In this document: positions 1 to 8,270 of the stretch, one piece after another
How the letters are laid out: every line of letters begins with the position of its first letter
Position numbering within the stretch: the stretch's first letter is position 1
Assembly: GCF_029961155.1 (NCBI RefSeq)
Contig: NZ_JASBRH010000017.1
Coordinates: 17,732 to 81,731, forward strand
Length of the DNA: 64,000 nt
Direction: 5' to 3'
Source of the DNA: Pontibacterium granulatum
GTDB taxonomy: Bacteria; Pseudomonadota; Gammaproteobacteria; Pseudomonadales; Balneatricaceae
Translations under genes and position numbers: made by a program
The notes under the pieces: model-generated
The model's database searches: none
Told to the model about the DNA's origin: nothing
The model's input: the letters and a program-made list of their open reading frames with translations, nothing else

Positions 1-693
1 CTGGAAGCCTTCACGGGAAAACGGCATGAAGTAGAGGTTGTCACGCTGATAAGGTTCATCAATCGCGCAATAGATGTAAAAACGGTAATCGGTGATCCCG
101 GCAAAGCGGGTTTCCAGCTCCTCAATGGGATTCACCGGCAGATAGACCAGCACCTTATCCTGTTCTACCGATGGCTCAAAAAGGGGCGGCTGAATCAGCG
201 GTGGCAGGACCGGATAATCGTAATGGTGCCAGTGCACACCGATGGCCGTCTTGGCGGGTGCAAACAGCTGGATCAGGCGAGACAGCACATGGTGGTTATG
301 ACCCGGTATCGGGTAACAAAGCGCATACTGATGCGCGATGCCGACCGACGGTACCCCTTTACGTTTAGCCGCCCAGGCGGTAACGGGCTCAAAGTCGGTG
401 ATCACCAGATCGTAGCTGCTCAGGTCGAGGGCATTGGCATCCCGCCAGCAGCGCAAAACATTGTTCTTACGCAGGGTATCCCAGACCTTTACCTGGCCGT
501 CACGCTGCACGAAGGTGAGCCCTTCACGCGTCAGGTAATCGCCAAACGGTTCCATATTGAACAGCTGATCCGCCGGGCGGCCGCTGAACAGGTAGTCCAC
601 TTCCACACCGGCGGCTTTCAACGCAGGTGCCATCACGCGCGCACGGGTAATATGCCCATTACCTGTCGCCTGTACCCCGTAAAGAACTCGCAT
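1..693 (-). CDS. Glycosyltransferase of the MJ1255/VC2487 type, C-terminus cut by window edge
   Basis: The minus-strand frame opens with ATG at 693 and runs off the window, giving about 231 residues. It starts MRVLYGVQATGNGHITRAR, the glycine-rich N-terminal loop of GT-B glycosyltransferases that resemble MurG and UDP-glucosyltransferases. A segment DLVITDFEPVTAW follows near residue 95, typical of this conserved family. The substrate is not known from sequence. It begins 4 bases after the stop of the PAP2 phosphatase, so the two are probably co-transcribed and may act on a lipid-linked sugar or envelope lipid (inference). The missing C-terminal half would hold the nucleotide-sugar site. Confidence 0.8.
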   Translation of the reverse strand, partial: MRVLYGVQATGNGHITRARVMAPALKAAGVEVDYLFSGRPADQLFNMEPFGDYLTREGLTFVQRDGQVKVWDTLRKNNVLRCWRDANALDLSSYDLVITDFEPVTAWAAKRKGVPSVGIAHQYALCYPIPGHNHHVLSRLIQLFAPAKTAIGVHWHHYDYPVLPPLIQPPLFEPSVEQDKVLVYLPVNPIEELETRFAGITDYRFYIYCAIDEPYQRDNLYFMPFSREGFQ

Positions 694-697
694 ACGA

Positions 698-1225
698 TCA
701 GATTCCGAATAGACTCAGCGCCACCACCGCACAACTCACACCGAGTACGGCACCGGCAGCGATGTCGGTTGGGTAGTGCACCCCCAACATCACGCGCGAC
801 AGGCCGATCAATACAGCAATGCTGTAGCTCAACTCCAGCATGGATGGGTAGAAGTGGCTGAAAACAGTTGCAAAGACAAAGGCCGCAGCAGCGTGACCGG
901 ATGGGAAGCTGAACTTGTCGGACGGTACGATAAACGCGTCAAAGTTGTCGAAGCGGTGACACGGACGGTCCCGCTTGATGGTGTTCTTGAGAACCAGATA
1001 GAGTGGCAGCTCAATTACAAAGGCCAGCAGACCGGCCATCAGGAACGCTTCACCGTCCTGCACTTCCAGCAGGGCCAGGGAGAGGCCAAGCGCCAGATAC
1101 AGGCCTCCGTCACCCAGGCGGGAGATCAGGCGACTGATGGTTGCCAGGCGTGGCATCTGGGTGAAGCCGTGACACCAGTAGAAAGCAATGGCGTCGTAGC
1201 TGGTAATTTTGCGCAGGGTATTCAT
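698..1225 (-). CDS. PAP2-family membrane phosphatase
   Basis: A 175-residue membrane protein with the three acid phosphatase motifs in order: KNTIKRDRP (about residue 83), FPSGHAAAA (about 110) and SRVMLGVHYPTD (about 145). These hold the catalytic histidines and the phosphate-binding Lys and Arg residues. Several hydrophobic segments surround them, as in type 2 phosphatidic acid or undecaprenyl-pyrophosphate phosphatases. The ATG at 1225 is preferred over a TTG at 1237 because GGTGG lies a few bases upstream of it. The gene sits between an alpha/beta hydrolase and a GT-B glycosyltransferase on the same strand, suggesting a lipid or lipid-carrier role. The exact substrate cannot be assigned. 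Confidence 0.9.
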   Translation of the reverse strand: MNTLRKITSYDAIAFYWCHGFTQMPRLATISRLISRLGDGGLYLALGLSLALLEVQDGEAFLMAGLLAFVIELPLYLVLKNTIKRDRPCHRFDNFDAFIVPSDKFSFPSGHAAAAFVFATVFSHFYPSMLELSYSIAVLIGLSRVMLGVHYPTDIAAGAVLGVSCAVVALSLFGI

Positions 1226-1312
1226 GGCTGCCACCAAATATAACCTTGTGTATTTGGTGAGCAGTGTGGTTCACACAGGTGACAGTCCGGTGAATCCCTT
1301 CTTACGCTTTGA

Positions 1313-2218
1313 TTACAGGTTATCCAACAACCAGTTAGCGGCGATATCAACCAGCTTATCGGTACGCAGCCAGGGCACCATGTGCCCGGAGCGCTCCATT
1401 TCCAGCAGCTCAAACGGGTGTTTGCACTGCTCCACCACCCGTTTTGAGTACATCAGCGGCAACACTTCATCACGGTCGCCGTGGATGATTGCACTCCTGA
1501 ACGGATACACTCGCTTCAGCACGCCACAGGTTTGGGAAAACACACTGGAGAGGGTACGCAGGGGATAGTCGAACACCACCAGCGGGTCATTGTTGATCTC
1601 CTCACCGGCAGGATGACTGGCCAGCAGCAGTTCGAAGTCGACAAACGTCCGCAGTGGCACTTTCAGTAACGGGAAGAACATGGCGCTGGCATGGGTCCAC
1701 TGCCAACCCATCTGATGCACAAAGTCCGGGGCGATATCCGGCAGCAGCAACGTACCGCACAGGACCGCGTTCAGACGCTCGTCCTGCTCCGCTGCCGCCA
1801 GCCCCAGCAAAGCACCTATAGAGTAACCAAACACCGCAAACGGGCCATCAAAACGCTGCTGCAGATGATCGATTAACTGGGAAACGTAGTCACATACCTG
1901 AGGCACTGTGTACAGGCCGCGTGGCCCACCGGAATAACCGTGCCCCGGCAGGTCGATACCCACCACATTGAAACCACGCGCGCTGAGTTTTCCCAGCATC
2001 TCGGCGTACAGTTCACAGTAGGTTCCGATGCCCGGCAGGAAAATAACCGTTGGCGCCGCCACGTCATATTCGTACAGTTCGCAGTGCACCCCATCGCTGC
2101 CCAGCCGGAAGGCCTGGCGTTTCTCCAGCCAGGGCTGTAGTTGTAGTTTATCCCGCAGGCGTTCCCGATCCTCACTTCCTTCCTGCGTCAGCGCCGCGTG
2201 GCGTACACGTACGTTCAT
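1313..2218 (-). CDS. Alpha/beta hydrolase (lysophospholipase/monoacylglycerol lipase type)
   Basis: A 301-residue serine hydrolase. The nucleophile elbow GYSIG is near residue 150, an oxyanion-hole stretch FLPGIGTY near 61, the acid in HGDRDEVLP near 250, and the catalytic histidine in RSGHMVPW near 281. HGYSGGPRG after strand 4 is typical of monoacylglycerol lipase-like enzymes. No signal peptide or membrane segment is seen, so it should be cytoplasmic. mutM ends its frame context only 11 bases upstream and the PAP2 gene lies 87 bases downstream on the same strand. Lipid ester hydrolysis is the most likely activity, by family resemblance only. Confidence 0.88.
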   Translation of the reverse strand: MNVRVRHAALTQEGSEDRERLRDKLQLQPWLEKRQAFRLGSDGVHCELYEYDVAAPTVIFLPGIGTYCELYAEMLGKLSARGFNVVGIDLPGHGYSGGPRGLYTVPQVCDYVSQLIDHLQQRFDGPFAVFGYSIGALLGLAAAEQDERLNAVLCGTLLLPDIAPDFVHQMGWQWTHASAMFFPLLKVPLRTFVDFELLLASHPAGEEINNDPLVVFDYPLRTLSSVFSQTCGVLKRVYPFRSAIIHGDRDEVLPLMYSKRVVEQCKHPFELLEMERSGHMVPWLRTDKLVDIAANWLLDNL

Positions 2219-2229
2219 ATGTTCAGTTC

Positions 2230-3042
2230 CTAGCGCTGACAGTGGCTACAGTAGACCGTAGACCGCTGCCCCAGACGAATCTCTTTTAAGGGGTTCTTAC
2301 AGCTCACACAGGGCTCACCTGCCCGGCCATAGACGTTCAGTTGTTGCTTGAAGTACCCCGGTTTACCATCCCCACCGACAAAGTCCTTCAGGGTTGTACC
2401 ACCCTGCGCTATCGCGGCGGCCAGTACACGTTTGACCTCGTACACCAGCCGGTTTATACGTGCTGCTGATATCTGACCGGCAGCACGTTTGGGGTGGATA
2501 CCGGCGGCAAACAGCGCCTCGTTGGCGTAGATGTTACCCACACCCACCACAATCTTGCTGTCCATCAGGAAGGTTTTGATCGCGGTCTTGCGCCCTTTGG
2601 CTTTGGCCAGAAGGTATTGATCATCAAATTCATCGCTGAGCGGCTCCGGCCCCAGATGGGCAAGCAGCTCGTGCACCTCATTCGCACCCTGCCACAGCAC
2701 TGCACCAAAGCGGCGCGGATCGGTCAGACGCAGGGCCTTGCCGTCACTCAGACATAGATCCACATGGTCGTGCTTGCCGGGCTCTTTGCTGCGTTCCACG
2801 ACGCGCAAGCTGCCGGACATGCCTAGATGCACCATCAGGCAACCGCAATCAAACTGAAGGATCAGGTATTTACCCCGGCGCTTCACCGCTTCTACTGTTT
2901 TGCCGGGTAACAGAGCGCTGAGTTCAGCAGGAACGGGCCAACGCAAACGGGGTTGGCGCACATCAAGAGTGGAAACTTTTCGCCCCACCACATGGGGTTC
3001 AATGCCCCGTCGGGTGGTTTCTACTTCAGGTAATTCGGGCAT
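2230..3042 (-). CDS. mutM: Formamidopyrimidine-DNA glycosylase (8-oxoguanine repair)
   Basis: A 270-residue base-excision repair enzyme that removes 8-oxoguanine and formamidopyrimidines and nicks the abasic site. The N-terminus [12 protein letters not shown] supplies the catalytic Pro2 and Glu3. The helix-two-turn-helix region with [13 protein letters not shown] is near residue 165. A C-terminal zinc finger has four cysteines, CVSC and CSHC. Length is normal for the family. It is second in a minus-strand run of DMT transporter, mutM, hydrolase, PAP2 and glycosyltransferase. Confidence 0.98.
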   Translation of the reverse strand: MPELPEVETTRRGIEPHVVGRKVSTLDVRQPRLRWPVPAELSALLPGKTVEAVKRRGKYLILQFDCGCLMVHLGMSGSLRVVERSKEPGKHDHVDLCLSDGKALRLTDPRRFGAVLWQGANEVHELLAHLGPEPLSDEFDDQYLLAKAKGRKTAIKTFLMDSKIVVGVGNIYANEALFAAGIHPKRAAGQISAARINRLVYEVKRVLAAAIAQGGTTLKDFVGGDGKPGYFKQQLNVYGRAGEPCVSCKNPLKEIRLGQRSTVYCSHCQR

Positions 3043-3097
3043 GATGGATCATGAAATGAACAATGGCAGGCCATCATACCCGATCTATATGACAACG

Positions 3098-3976
3098 TCA
3101 GGCGCGGCGCAGCACCAGGTAGATCCCCAGTACGGTAATGCCGATTGCCATCATCCCCATCAGGTTGAGAGTCTCATCAAACAGCAACCAGGCCTCGATC
3201 GCGGTGAGCGGCGGCACCAGATAGAAGTAACTGGCCACCTTCGCAGATTCCCCCTCGCGGATCATCAGCATCAACAGCAGGATGGCGCTGACCGACAAAC
3301 CAAACACCATCCACAGCAACGCAGCAATCAATTCGGGCTGCCAGTCGATATGACCGGTTTCGAAACTGAACGCCAGCACCGCCATGGCGATTGCGGTCAT
3401 CAGGTACTGGTAGAACGCCCCCGTGATCAGGTCGGTGCCGCCGCCAAAGCGCTTCTGGTAGAGCGTACCCACGGAGATCGCTACCAGCGCGGCAATGGCT
3501 GCGCTCATGGTCGACCACTCCACTTCGAACTGCCCGCCCTGTTCACCTGAGGCCAGCACCAGCGCAACGCCGATAAAACCGATCACCAGGCCCGACCACT
3601 GCTTGGGACGCAGGGTTTCGCCCATCAACTGCCAGCTCATCAGCGCCGTCAGCAGGGGCTGCAGCCCCATGATGAGGGAAGTCACCCCCGCAGGCATGCC
3701 CCATTCAATCGCTGCAAACACCCCCCCCAGATAGGTCGCATGTACCAGAAAGCCGGTCACCATCTGGTGCATCGCCTGTACCGGCGACGGCCAGCGCGAT
3801 TTCAGGACCAGCGCCAGGGCACCAAAGGCCATCAACGTGAGCAGCATGCGGATCAGCAGAACATGAAACGGTTCGATATAGGGGCCGGCGTACTTGGCAC
3901 CGATAAAACCGGTGCTCCAAAGCACGACAAACACAAAGGGCACTGCCTGTACCCAACGTTTCTGTAATTCACCCAT
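3098..3976 (-). CDS. EamA/DMT-family metabolite exporter
   Basis: About 292 residues with ten hydrophobic segments arranged as two EamA repeats, the drug/metabolite transporter fold. WSTGFIGAKYAGPY in the first segment is typical. The ATG at 3976 (MGELQKRW) is preferred over an earlier possible start at 4045, which would add a hydrophilic leader and intrude on the regulatory region. The gene is divergent from a MocR-type regulator at 4119, and such regulators often control an adjacent EamA transporter. Substrate unknown; amino acids or amines are common for this pairing (inference). Confidence 0.88.
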   Translation of the reverse strand: MGELQKRWVQAVPFVFVVLWSTGFIGAKYAGPYIEPFHVLLIRMLLTLMAFGALALVLKSRWPSPVQAMHQMVTGFLVHATYLGGVFAAIEWGMPAGVTSLIMGLQPLLTALMSWQLMGETLRPKQWSGLVIGFIGVALVLASGEQGGQFEVEWSTMSAAIAALVAISVGTLYQKRFGGGTDLITGAFYQYLMTAIAMAVLAFSFETGHIDWQPELIAALLWMVFGLSVSAILLLMLMIREGESAKVASYFYLVPPLTAIEAWLLFDETLNLMGMMAIGITVLGIYLVLRRA

Positions 3977-4061
3977 AACCCAATCCGCTGCAAATATTGA
4001 ACTCAGCCGCCAATGTACGGGCTGCGAGGACTGCTTTAAAGGCACAGCACCAATCTAAAAA

Positions 4062-4121
4062 CATGGGTACAGACACTTATTAATTGCCATTTATAAACAT
4101 TAATGACCTACTGTACCCATG
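4062..4121. promoter_or_regulatory. Perfect 11-bp inverted repeat, likely operator of the MocR regulator
   Basis: CATGGGTACAG at 4062-4072 is repeated in perfect inverted form as CTGTACCCATG at 4111-4121, with centres about 49 bp apart. The right arm covers the ATG of the regulator gene (4119). The left arm lies on the transporter side. MocR/PdxR-type dimers bind paired sites in such divergent intergenic regions, so this is a good operator candidate for autoregulation and transporter control. Binding is inferred, not shown. Confidence 0.6.
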
Positions 4122-5534
4122 AAACGTTATGAACAGGTCACCCACCACCTTCGGGAGCAGATCAAGAGCAGCCAACTGCGTCCAGGCGAACCTCTGCCCT
4201 CCCTGCGCAGCCTGAGCGAGCGTCTGGCGGTCAGCAAAAACACGGTGATCCATGCCTACCAGCAGCTGGAAGCCGAGGGACTGATCGAGCCCCGTTCCCG
4301 CCAGGGCTTCTTTGTCAGCCACAGTCAGCCTCAACCGGAGCTGTCGGCGACACCCCGCCCGGTTACATTGGGTGCGCTGGCACTGAACGTGATCCGTGCA
4401 GCGTCCCAGTCTGATCTGCAACCGCTCGGCAGCGCCGATCCGGACACCCGCTTTCCGGCGCGTACCCAGCTGTATAAAACCGTGGCGCGCAACGCCCGGG
4501 CCCGCGCCCATTTCCAGCCTGCGATCAGTCACTACCAGCCTCCACCCGGCAGTGATCTGCTGCGTGCCCGACTGGCACACCATATAAGCGAGACCGCCTT
4601 TAGCTGCCAGCCGCAGGAGATCATCATCTGCAACGGCACCCAGGAGGGGATCAGTCTGAGCCTGCGGGCTGTGGCCCAGCCCGGTGACATCATCGCCGTG
4701 GAATCACCCAGCTTTTACGGCACCCTGCAGTGTATCGAAGCCCTGGGCCTGAAAGTGCTGGAAGTGCCCACGATTCCCGGTGAGGGGATCAACCTGTCTT
4801 TGTTGGAAAAACTATTGAAGGCGTGGCCGGTCAAGGCCCTGCTGCTCAACCCCAACATCAACAACCCGCTGGGCTTCCAGGTGCAGCGCAGTCATCAGGA
4901 AAAGCTGATGGCACTCACTGCCCCGTATCAACTGCCCATTATCGAGGACGATGTGTTTGGTGAACTCAACTACCAAAGCCACCGCGCACCGCCTCTCAAG
5001 GCACTGGACAGTGATGGCCGGGTGATTCTGTGCAGCTCCTTCTCCAAGACGCTGGACACCGATATCCGCCTGGGCTGGGTAATTCCCGGCAAGTTCTACG
5101 AGGAGGTGAACTACTTCAAATACGTCACCACGTTGGCCTCCTCCGGTCTGATTCAGGAAGCGTGCGCGGAGTTTATGGCCGAGCGCCGCTTTGCCCGACA
5201 CCTGCGCCGGATTAAGCGCACTTATAAACAACGCTGGGAACTGTTTGCAGGAGATATGAACCGCTGCATGCCAAGCGAGTTGATCTACTCCCACCCGGAG
5301 GGCGGTTACCTGTGCTGGCTGGAGCTACCCAAAGGCTGTGACGGTGACCGCATCTACCAACAGGCACTGGCCGAAAAGATCGCCATTACACCGGGTAGCC
5401 TGTTTTCAACCGAGGGGATCTACCGCCACTGCATCCGCCTGAATTTCTCGGTGTATAACGGCAGTAGCGAGATCCGTAACGCCCTGATCCGGGTGAGTGA
5501 ATTGGTCCGTTCGGAGATACAGCGTGCAGGCTGA
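4119..5534 (+). CDS. MocR/PdxR-type regulator (GntR winged helix fused to aminotransferase fold)
   Basis: A 471-residue transcription factor. Residues 1-70 form a GntR winged helix with PSLRSLSERLAVSKNTVIHAY as the recognition region. Residues from about 110 onward are a class I aminotransferase-like domain. The pyridoxal phosphate lysine lies in SSFSKTLDTDIRLGW near 310, and the ring-nitrogen aspartate in IIEDDVFGELNY near 272. The protein should bind DNA and sense a metabolite as a PLP adduct. It is divergent from the EamA transporter, the likely target. Its exact regulon (pyridoxine, GABA, taurine or other) cannot be read from sequence. Confidence 0.93.
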   Translation: MKRYEQVTHHLREQIKSSQLRPGEPLPSLRSLSERLAVSKNTVIHAYQQLEAEGLIEPRSRQGFFVSHSQPQPELSATPRPVTLGALALNVIRAASQSDLQPLGSADPDTRFPARTQLYKTVARNARARAHFQPAISHYQPPPGSDLLRARLAHHISETAFSCQPQEIIICNGTQEGISLSLRAVAQPGDIIAVESPSFYGTLQCIEALGLKVLEVPTIPGEGINLSLLEKLLKAWPVKALLLNPNINNPLGFQVQRSHQEKLMALTAPYQLPIIEDDVFGELNYQSHRAPPLKALDSDGRVILCSSFSKTLDTDIRLGWVIPGKFYEEVNYFKYVTTLASSGLIQEACAEFMAERRFARHLRRIKRTYKQRWELFAGDMNRCMPSELIYSHPEGGYLCWLELPKGCDGDRIYQQALAEKIAITPGSLFSTEGIYRHCIRLNFSVYNGSSEIRNALIRVSELVRSEIQRAG

Positions 5535-5542
5535 CAGCATCG

Positions 5543-6508
5543 TTAGCGGGATGCCGCCCATTGCCGGCGGTCGTCCTCACTCAGGAAGCTCCACACCAGG
5601 ATACGACTGACCTTGTTGCCCTGCCCCATCGGAATCACTTCAACAGAGACCGCCCCCGCCTGCTTGAGTGTTTTTTTCAGGGGTGAGAGGTTATCCCCAT
5701 TGGCGATCAGGCTGGTAAACCAGCACACCTGGCCGGCAAAAGCCTGGCTTTCCTCCACCATGGTACGCACAAAAGCCAACTCGCCCCCCGGACACCATAG
5801 CTCGTTGTTCTGACCGCCAAAGTTCAGCGTGGGTTTAGCCTTCGCAGTCTTATCCAGGCCCAGATTCTTTAGCTTGCGACGGGTTCCAGCGGCCGCTGTC
5901 TCTGCAGAGGCATGAAACGGTGGGTTACAGAGGGTGAAGTCGAACAGCTCATCACGCTTAATCACACCGTTGAAGATCTGCTGCGGTTGCTTCTGCTGCC
6001 GCAGGCGAATAGCACCTTTCAATACCGGATTGGCCTCACTGATCAGTTTCGCAGAAGCCGTTGCCAGCGGGTCGATCTCCGTTCCCACAAAAGCCCAGCC
6101 GTAACTGCGTTGGCCGACAATCGGATAGATCAGGTTGGCACCGGTACCGATATCCAGCCCCCGGATGCCACGTCCCACCGGAACCTCGCCACCGTTGTCG
6201 CGGGCCAGTAGATCTGCCAGATGGTGAATATAGTCGGCGCGCCCCGGCACCGGCGGGCACAGATAACCGGGCGGAATATCCCAGTGCAGCAAACCGTAGT
6301 GGTGGATTAACAGCGCTTTGTTCAGGACTTTCACCGCAGCAGGATCGGCGAAATCAACCGACAGGTCGCCACACCGGTTTTCAGCCACAAACGGCTCCAG
6401 CTCGGGACAGGCTGCAATCAATTTTGGTAGGTCGTAGCGTCCCGCATGTGGATTGCGGGAATGTAAACCCGGTTTGCGGGATACTGGTTTGGAAGCTCGG
6501 GGGGCCAT
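5543..6508 (-). CDS. rlmF: 23S rRNA (adenine-1618-N6)-methyltransferase
   Basis: About 321 residues. The SAM site is GLDIGTGANLIYPI near residue 120, and the N6-adenine methyltransferase motif NPPFHAS is near 195. The N-terminal HSRNPHAGRYDLPKLI is characteristic of RlmF. It should methylate A1618 of 23S rRNA. The ATG at 6508 is used; a TTG at 6523 is in frame but less likely. It converges with the MocR gene, leaving 8 bases between the stops. A nine-G tract lies about 55 bases upstream of the start. Confidence 0.95.
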   Translation of the reverse strand: MAPRASKPVSRKPGLHSRNPHAGRYDLPKLIAACPELEPFVAENRCGDLSVDFADPAAVKVLNKALLIHHYGLLHWDIPPGYLCPPVPGRADYIHHLADLLARDNGGEVPVGRGIRGLDIGTGANLIYPIVGQRSYGWAFVGTEIDPLATASAKLISEANPVLKGAIRLRQQKQPQQIFNGVIKRDELFDFTLCNPPFHASAETAAAGTRRKLKNLGLDKTAKAKPTLNFGGQNNELWCPGGELAFVRTMVEESQAFAGQVCWFTSLIANGDNLSPLKKTLKQAGAVSVEVIPMGQGNKVSRILVWSFLSEDDRRQWAASR

Positions 6509-6595
6509 TGGATTACCGCTCAAACAGACAGACTCCTATTGTACCAGCCATCGCTTGGGAAAGGGGGGGGGCAAGGATACCGGAACGCCCCCGGT

Positions 6596-7021
6596 TTACT
6601 TCAGATCCTTGATCACCATCTTGATCTCTGCCCGCACCGCATCAATTTCCCCCACAACCGCGTTGGCTGCAGCATCGTCACGGCCCAGCGCATCCCAACT
6701 TCCGCCCCAGGTTTTACGCAGCTGCTCCGCCTTATTCCCCACTTCGGGGCTGATCAGACTGCTCAGGTCGTGTATCAGCCCTACCTTGACCCAGCCTTTG
6801 CGCGGATTCCCCGCGACCCGGTCATGATCGTAGTGTGCAGCAAATACCAGTTGCTCCAGCTCAGACAGGTTATTCAGTACCTCAAACGCTGCCATGCGGA
6901 TATTGCTGTTATCCTCTGTCGCCTCCAGCCGCCAAGCGTTATAACTAAACCCGACCAGCGAGAAGGCCACACTGAATACGGCCGTGAAATAGTAAACTTT
7001 TAACTTACGTCCCAGCTCCAT
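6596..7021 (-). CDS. Hypothetical protein with one N-terminal membrane segment
   Basis: A 141-residue protein I do not recognise. A short basic start (MELGRKLK) is followed by a hydrophobic segment VYYFTAVFSVAFSLVGF, so it is probably an inner-membrane protein with its bulk in the periplasm. The rest is a soluble, likely helical domain of mixed charge without cysteines or known catalytic motifs. AAGGTGAGG lies 9 bases before the ATG as a plausible ribosome binding site. It is divergent from the small regulator gene at 7299. No function is proposed. Confidence 0.7.
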   Translation of the reverse strand: MELGRKLKVYYFTAVFSVAFSLVGFSYNAWRLEATEDNSNIRMAAFEVLNNLSELEQLVFAAHYDHDRVAGNPRKGWVKVGLIHDLSSLISPEVGNKAEQLRKTWGGSWDALGRDDAAANAVVGEIDAVRAEIKMVIKDLK

Positions 7022-7196
7022 TTTTTAATGCCTCACCTTAACTGCTGATCCCCGGTGCCAAACAGCCTCAATATAGGCCAAAACCCGAAGTGCGAGAATG
7101 CAAGGCCAAAGACCAGGTTGAATATCGATCAACCTTTACTACAGTTTCATGAAACCTGCCTGAAAGGTTTGAAATAGCAAAAACCTATTGCTATAA

Positions 7197-7242
7197 AACG
7201 TATATACATTCGATGTACAAACGATATACGTTGGGTATCTAC
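7197..7242. promoter_or_regulatory. Tandem 11-bp repeats with an outer 9-bp inverted repeat, likely operator
   Basis: AACGTATAT at 7197-7205 is mirrored by ATATACGTT at 7224-7232. Within and beyond this, related heptamers recur at 7201 (TATATAC), 7212 (GATGTAC), 7223 (GATATAC) and 7236 (TATCTAC), spaced 11, 11 and 13 bases. Such helical phasing is typical of operators bound cooperatively by ribbon-helix-helix dimers. The repeats lie 57-102 bases before the ribbon-helix-helix gene at 7299, so autoregulation is the obvious guess. Confidence 0.5.
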
Positions 7243-7298
7243 ACGATTTGCTTTATTCTTTAGCCACTGCAAGGACACCGGCCTGAGGTCAGAATTAG

Positions 7299-7478
7299 AT
7301 GCCAGGAACAAAAAAGAAGAAAGCAAAGAAGAATAGCCAACTGGTCATTCGTATCAATGATCAGGAACGAGACAACTTCGTTTCGTTGTGTGAAGAGTTG
7401 GATACCAGTGCTGCTCGTGAAATACGTCGATTCATTCGCGACTTTGTCGCGGAACATGGTACCGATTCCGGCAGCTGA
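7299..7478 (+). CDS. Small ribbon-helix-helix-type DNA-binding protein
   Basis: A 59-residue protein. A lysine-rich start (MPGTKKKKAKKN) precedes SQLVIRINDQERDNF, a beta strand with alternating residues, and then two amphipathic helices ending REIRRFIRDFVAEHG. This is the ribbon-helix-helix (MetJ/Arc/CopG) layout. GAGG 12 bases before the ATG can serve as ribosome binding site. It is followed 61 bases later by the lysine-rich peptide gene and preceded by phased repeats at 7197-7242 that look like its own operator. No toxin partner of normal size is adjacent. Assignment rests on fold pattern only. Confidence 0.7.
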   Translation: MPGTKKKKAKKNSQLVIRINDQERDNFVSLCEELDTSAAREIRRFIRDFVAEHGTDSGS

Positions 7479-7539
7479 AGCACCGTTTCAGCTGCCTTTA
7501 CCAATGCTTGACGCAACTCACACTAAGGAGCTCTAGATC

Positions 7540-7656
7540 ATGGCTAAGATTAAAGTTAAAGCAGTAAAGAAAGATATCAAAGCACGCCAGGCTAAAATCG
7601 CTAAGCACGAAGGCAAACTGAAAAAGCTGAAAAAGCTGCTGAAAAAAGCGAAGTAA
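7540..7656 (+). CDS. 38-residue lysine-rich peptide
   Basis: A short frame from ATG 7540 to TAA 7656, with 16 lysines in 38 residues and no aromatic residue. The C-terminal half is a run of heptad-like GKLKKLKKLLKKAK, predicted amphipathic or coiled helix. A consensus ribosome binding site AAGGAG (7525-7530) sits 9 bases upstream, and a strong intrinsic terminator follows 20 bases after the stop, so the frame is very likely translated. A nucleic-acid or polyanion binding role is possible from charge alone; nothing more can be said. It appears co-transcribed with the ribbon-helix-helix gene. Confidence 0.7.
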   Translation: MAKIKVKAVKKDIKARQAKIAKHEGKLKKLKKLLKKAK

Positions 7657-7676
7657 GTCGCTTCAGTAGTGAACGT

Positions 7677-7708
7677 AAAAAGGAGTGGTGCTGTATCCAC
7701 TCCTTTTT
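7677..7708 (+). terminator. Intrinsic terminator after the lysine-rich peptide gene
   Basis: A perfect stem AAAAAGGAGTGG/CCACTCCTTTTT with an 8-base loop (7689-7696) and a U tract, 20 bases after the stop codon of the 38-residue peptide. It closes the two-gene unit begun at 7299. Confidence 0.9.
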
Positions 7709-7810
7709 ATTTGCCTCTGGTACAGCCACCCCTTGTGACCCGCATAGCAATCTAGCTCCCGGTCTTGCTTATTCCCTGCATCCCGGTGTCAGCCCCTGTC
7801 TTTCAGGCAC

Positions 7811-7839
7811 AAAAAAACCCGACCATGGCCGGGCTTTTT
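7811..7839 (-). terminator. Terminator of rpmB-rpmG (bidirectional form)
   Basis: CCCGACC/GGCCGGG (7818-7833, one mismatch) is flanked by seven A on the left and five T on the right. Read on the minus strand it ends in a U tract 15 bases after the rpmG stop. The A tract also allows use from the plus strand. Confidence 0.85.
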
Positions 7840-7854
7840 AACTGAAGAAAAATC

Positions 7855-8022
7855 TTATTTGATTTTAGCTTCTTTGTAGATCACGTGTTTGCGAACAACC
7901 GGGTCGTATTTCTTGAATTCGAACTTGTCCGGAGTGTTACGCTTGTTCTTAGTAGTGGTGTAGAAGTGACCGGTGCCCGCAGAGGAAACCAGTTTGATCT
8001 TATCAACAGTACCTTTAGCCAT
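7855..8022 (-). CDS. rpmG: 50S ribosomal protein L33
   Basis: A 55-residue basic protein beginning [20 protein letters not shown] and containing [20 protein letters not shown], the L33 signature. It lacks the CxxC zinc pairs, so it is the zinc-independent form. It follows rpmB by 11 bases on the minus strand, the standard rpmB-rpmG operon. In enterobacteria this pair lies next to mutM, radC and coaBC, which are also nearby here although not contiguous. Confidence 0.97.
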   Translation of the reverse strand: MAKGTVDKIKLVSSAGTGHFYTTTKNKRNTPDKFEFKKYDPVVRKHVIYKEAKIK

Positions 8023-8033
8023 GATCCAGCTCC

Positions 8034-8270
8034 TTAAACTTTGATGCCGTTGGCACGGATGTCAGCCAGAACAACATCGATACCTTTTTTATCGATGATA
8101 CGCATACCTTTAGAAGATACACGCAGGCGTACGAATTTGTTTTCGCTTTCTACCCAGAAACGGTGCCAGTGCAGGTTAGGCAGGAAACGACGACGAGTCT
8201 TACGCTGAGAGTGGGAAACGTTGTTCCCGGTTACTGGACGCTTGCCAGTTACCATGCATACTTTAGCCAT
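8034..8270 (-). CDS. rpmB: 50S ribosomal protein L28
   Basis: A 78-residue protein beginning [20 protein letters not shown] with [17 protein letters not shown], the L28 signature; length is normal. First gene of the rpmB-rpmG operon. Confidence 0.98.
   Translation of the reverse strand: MAKVCMVTGKRPVTGNNVSHSQRKTRRRFLPNLHWHRFWVESENKFVRLRVSSKGMRIIDKKGIDVVLADIRANGIKV

Noticed and set aside
7299..7656. Classical toxin-antitoxin pair
   Set aside because: The second gene is only 38 residues and has no toxin motif; the regulator fold alone does not support the claim.
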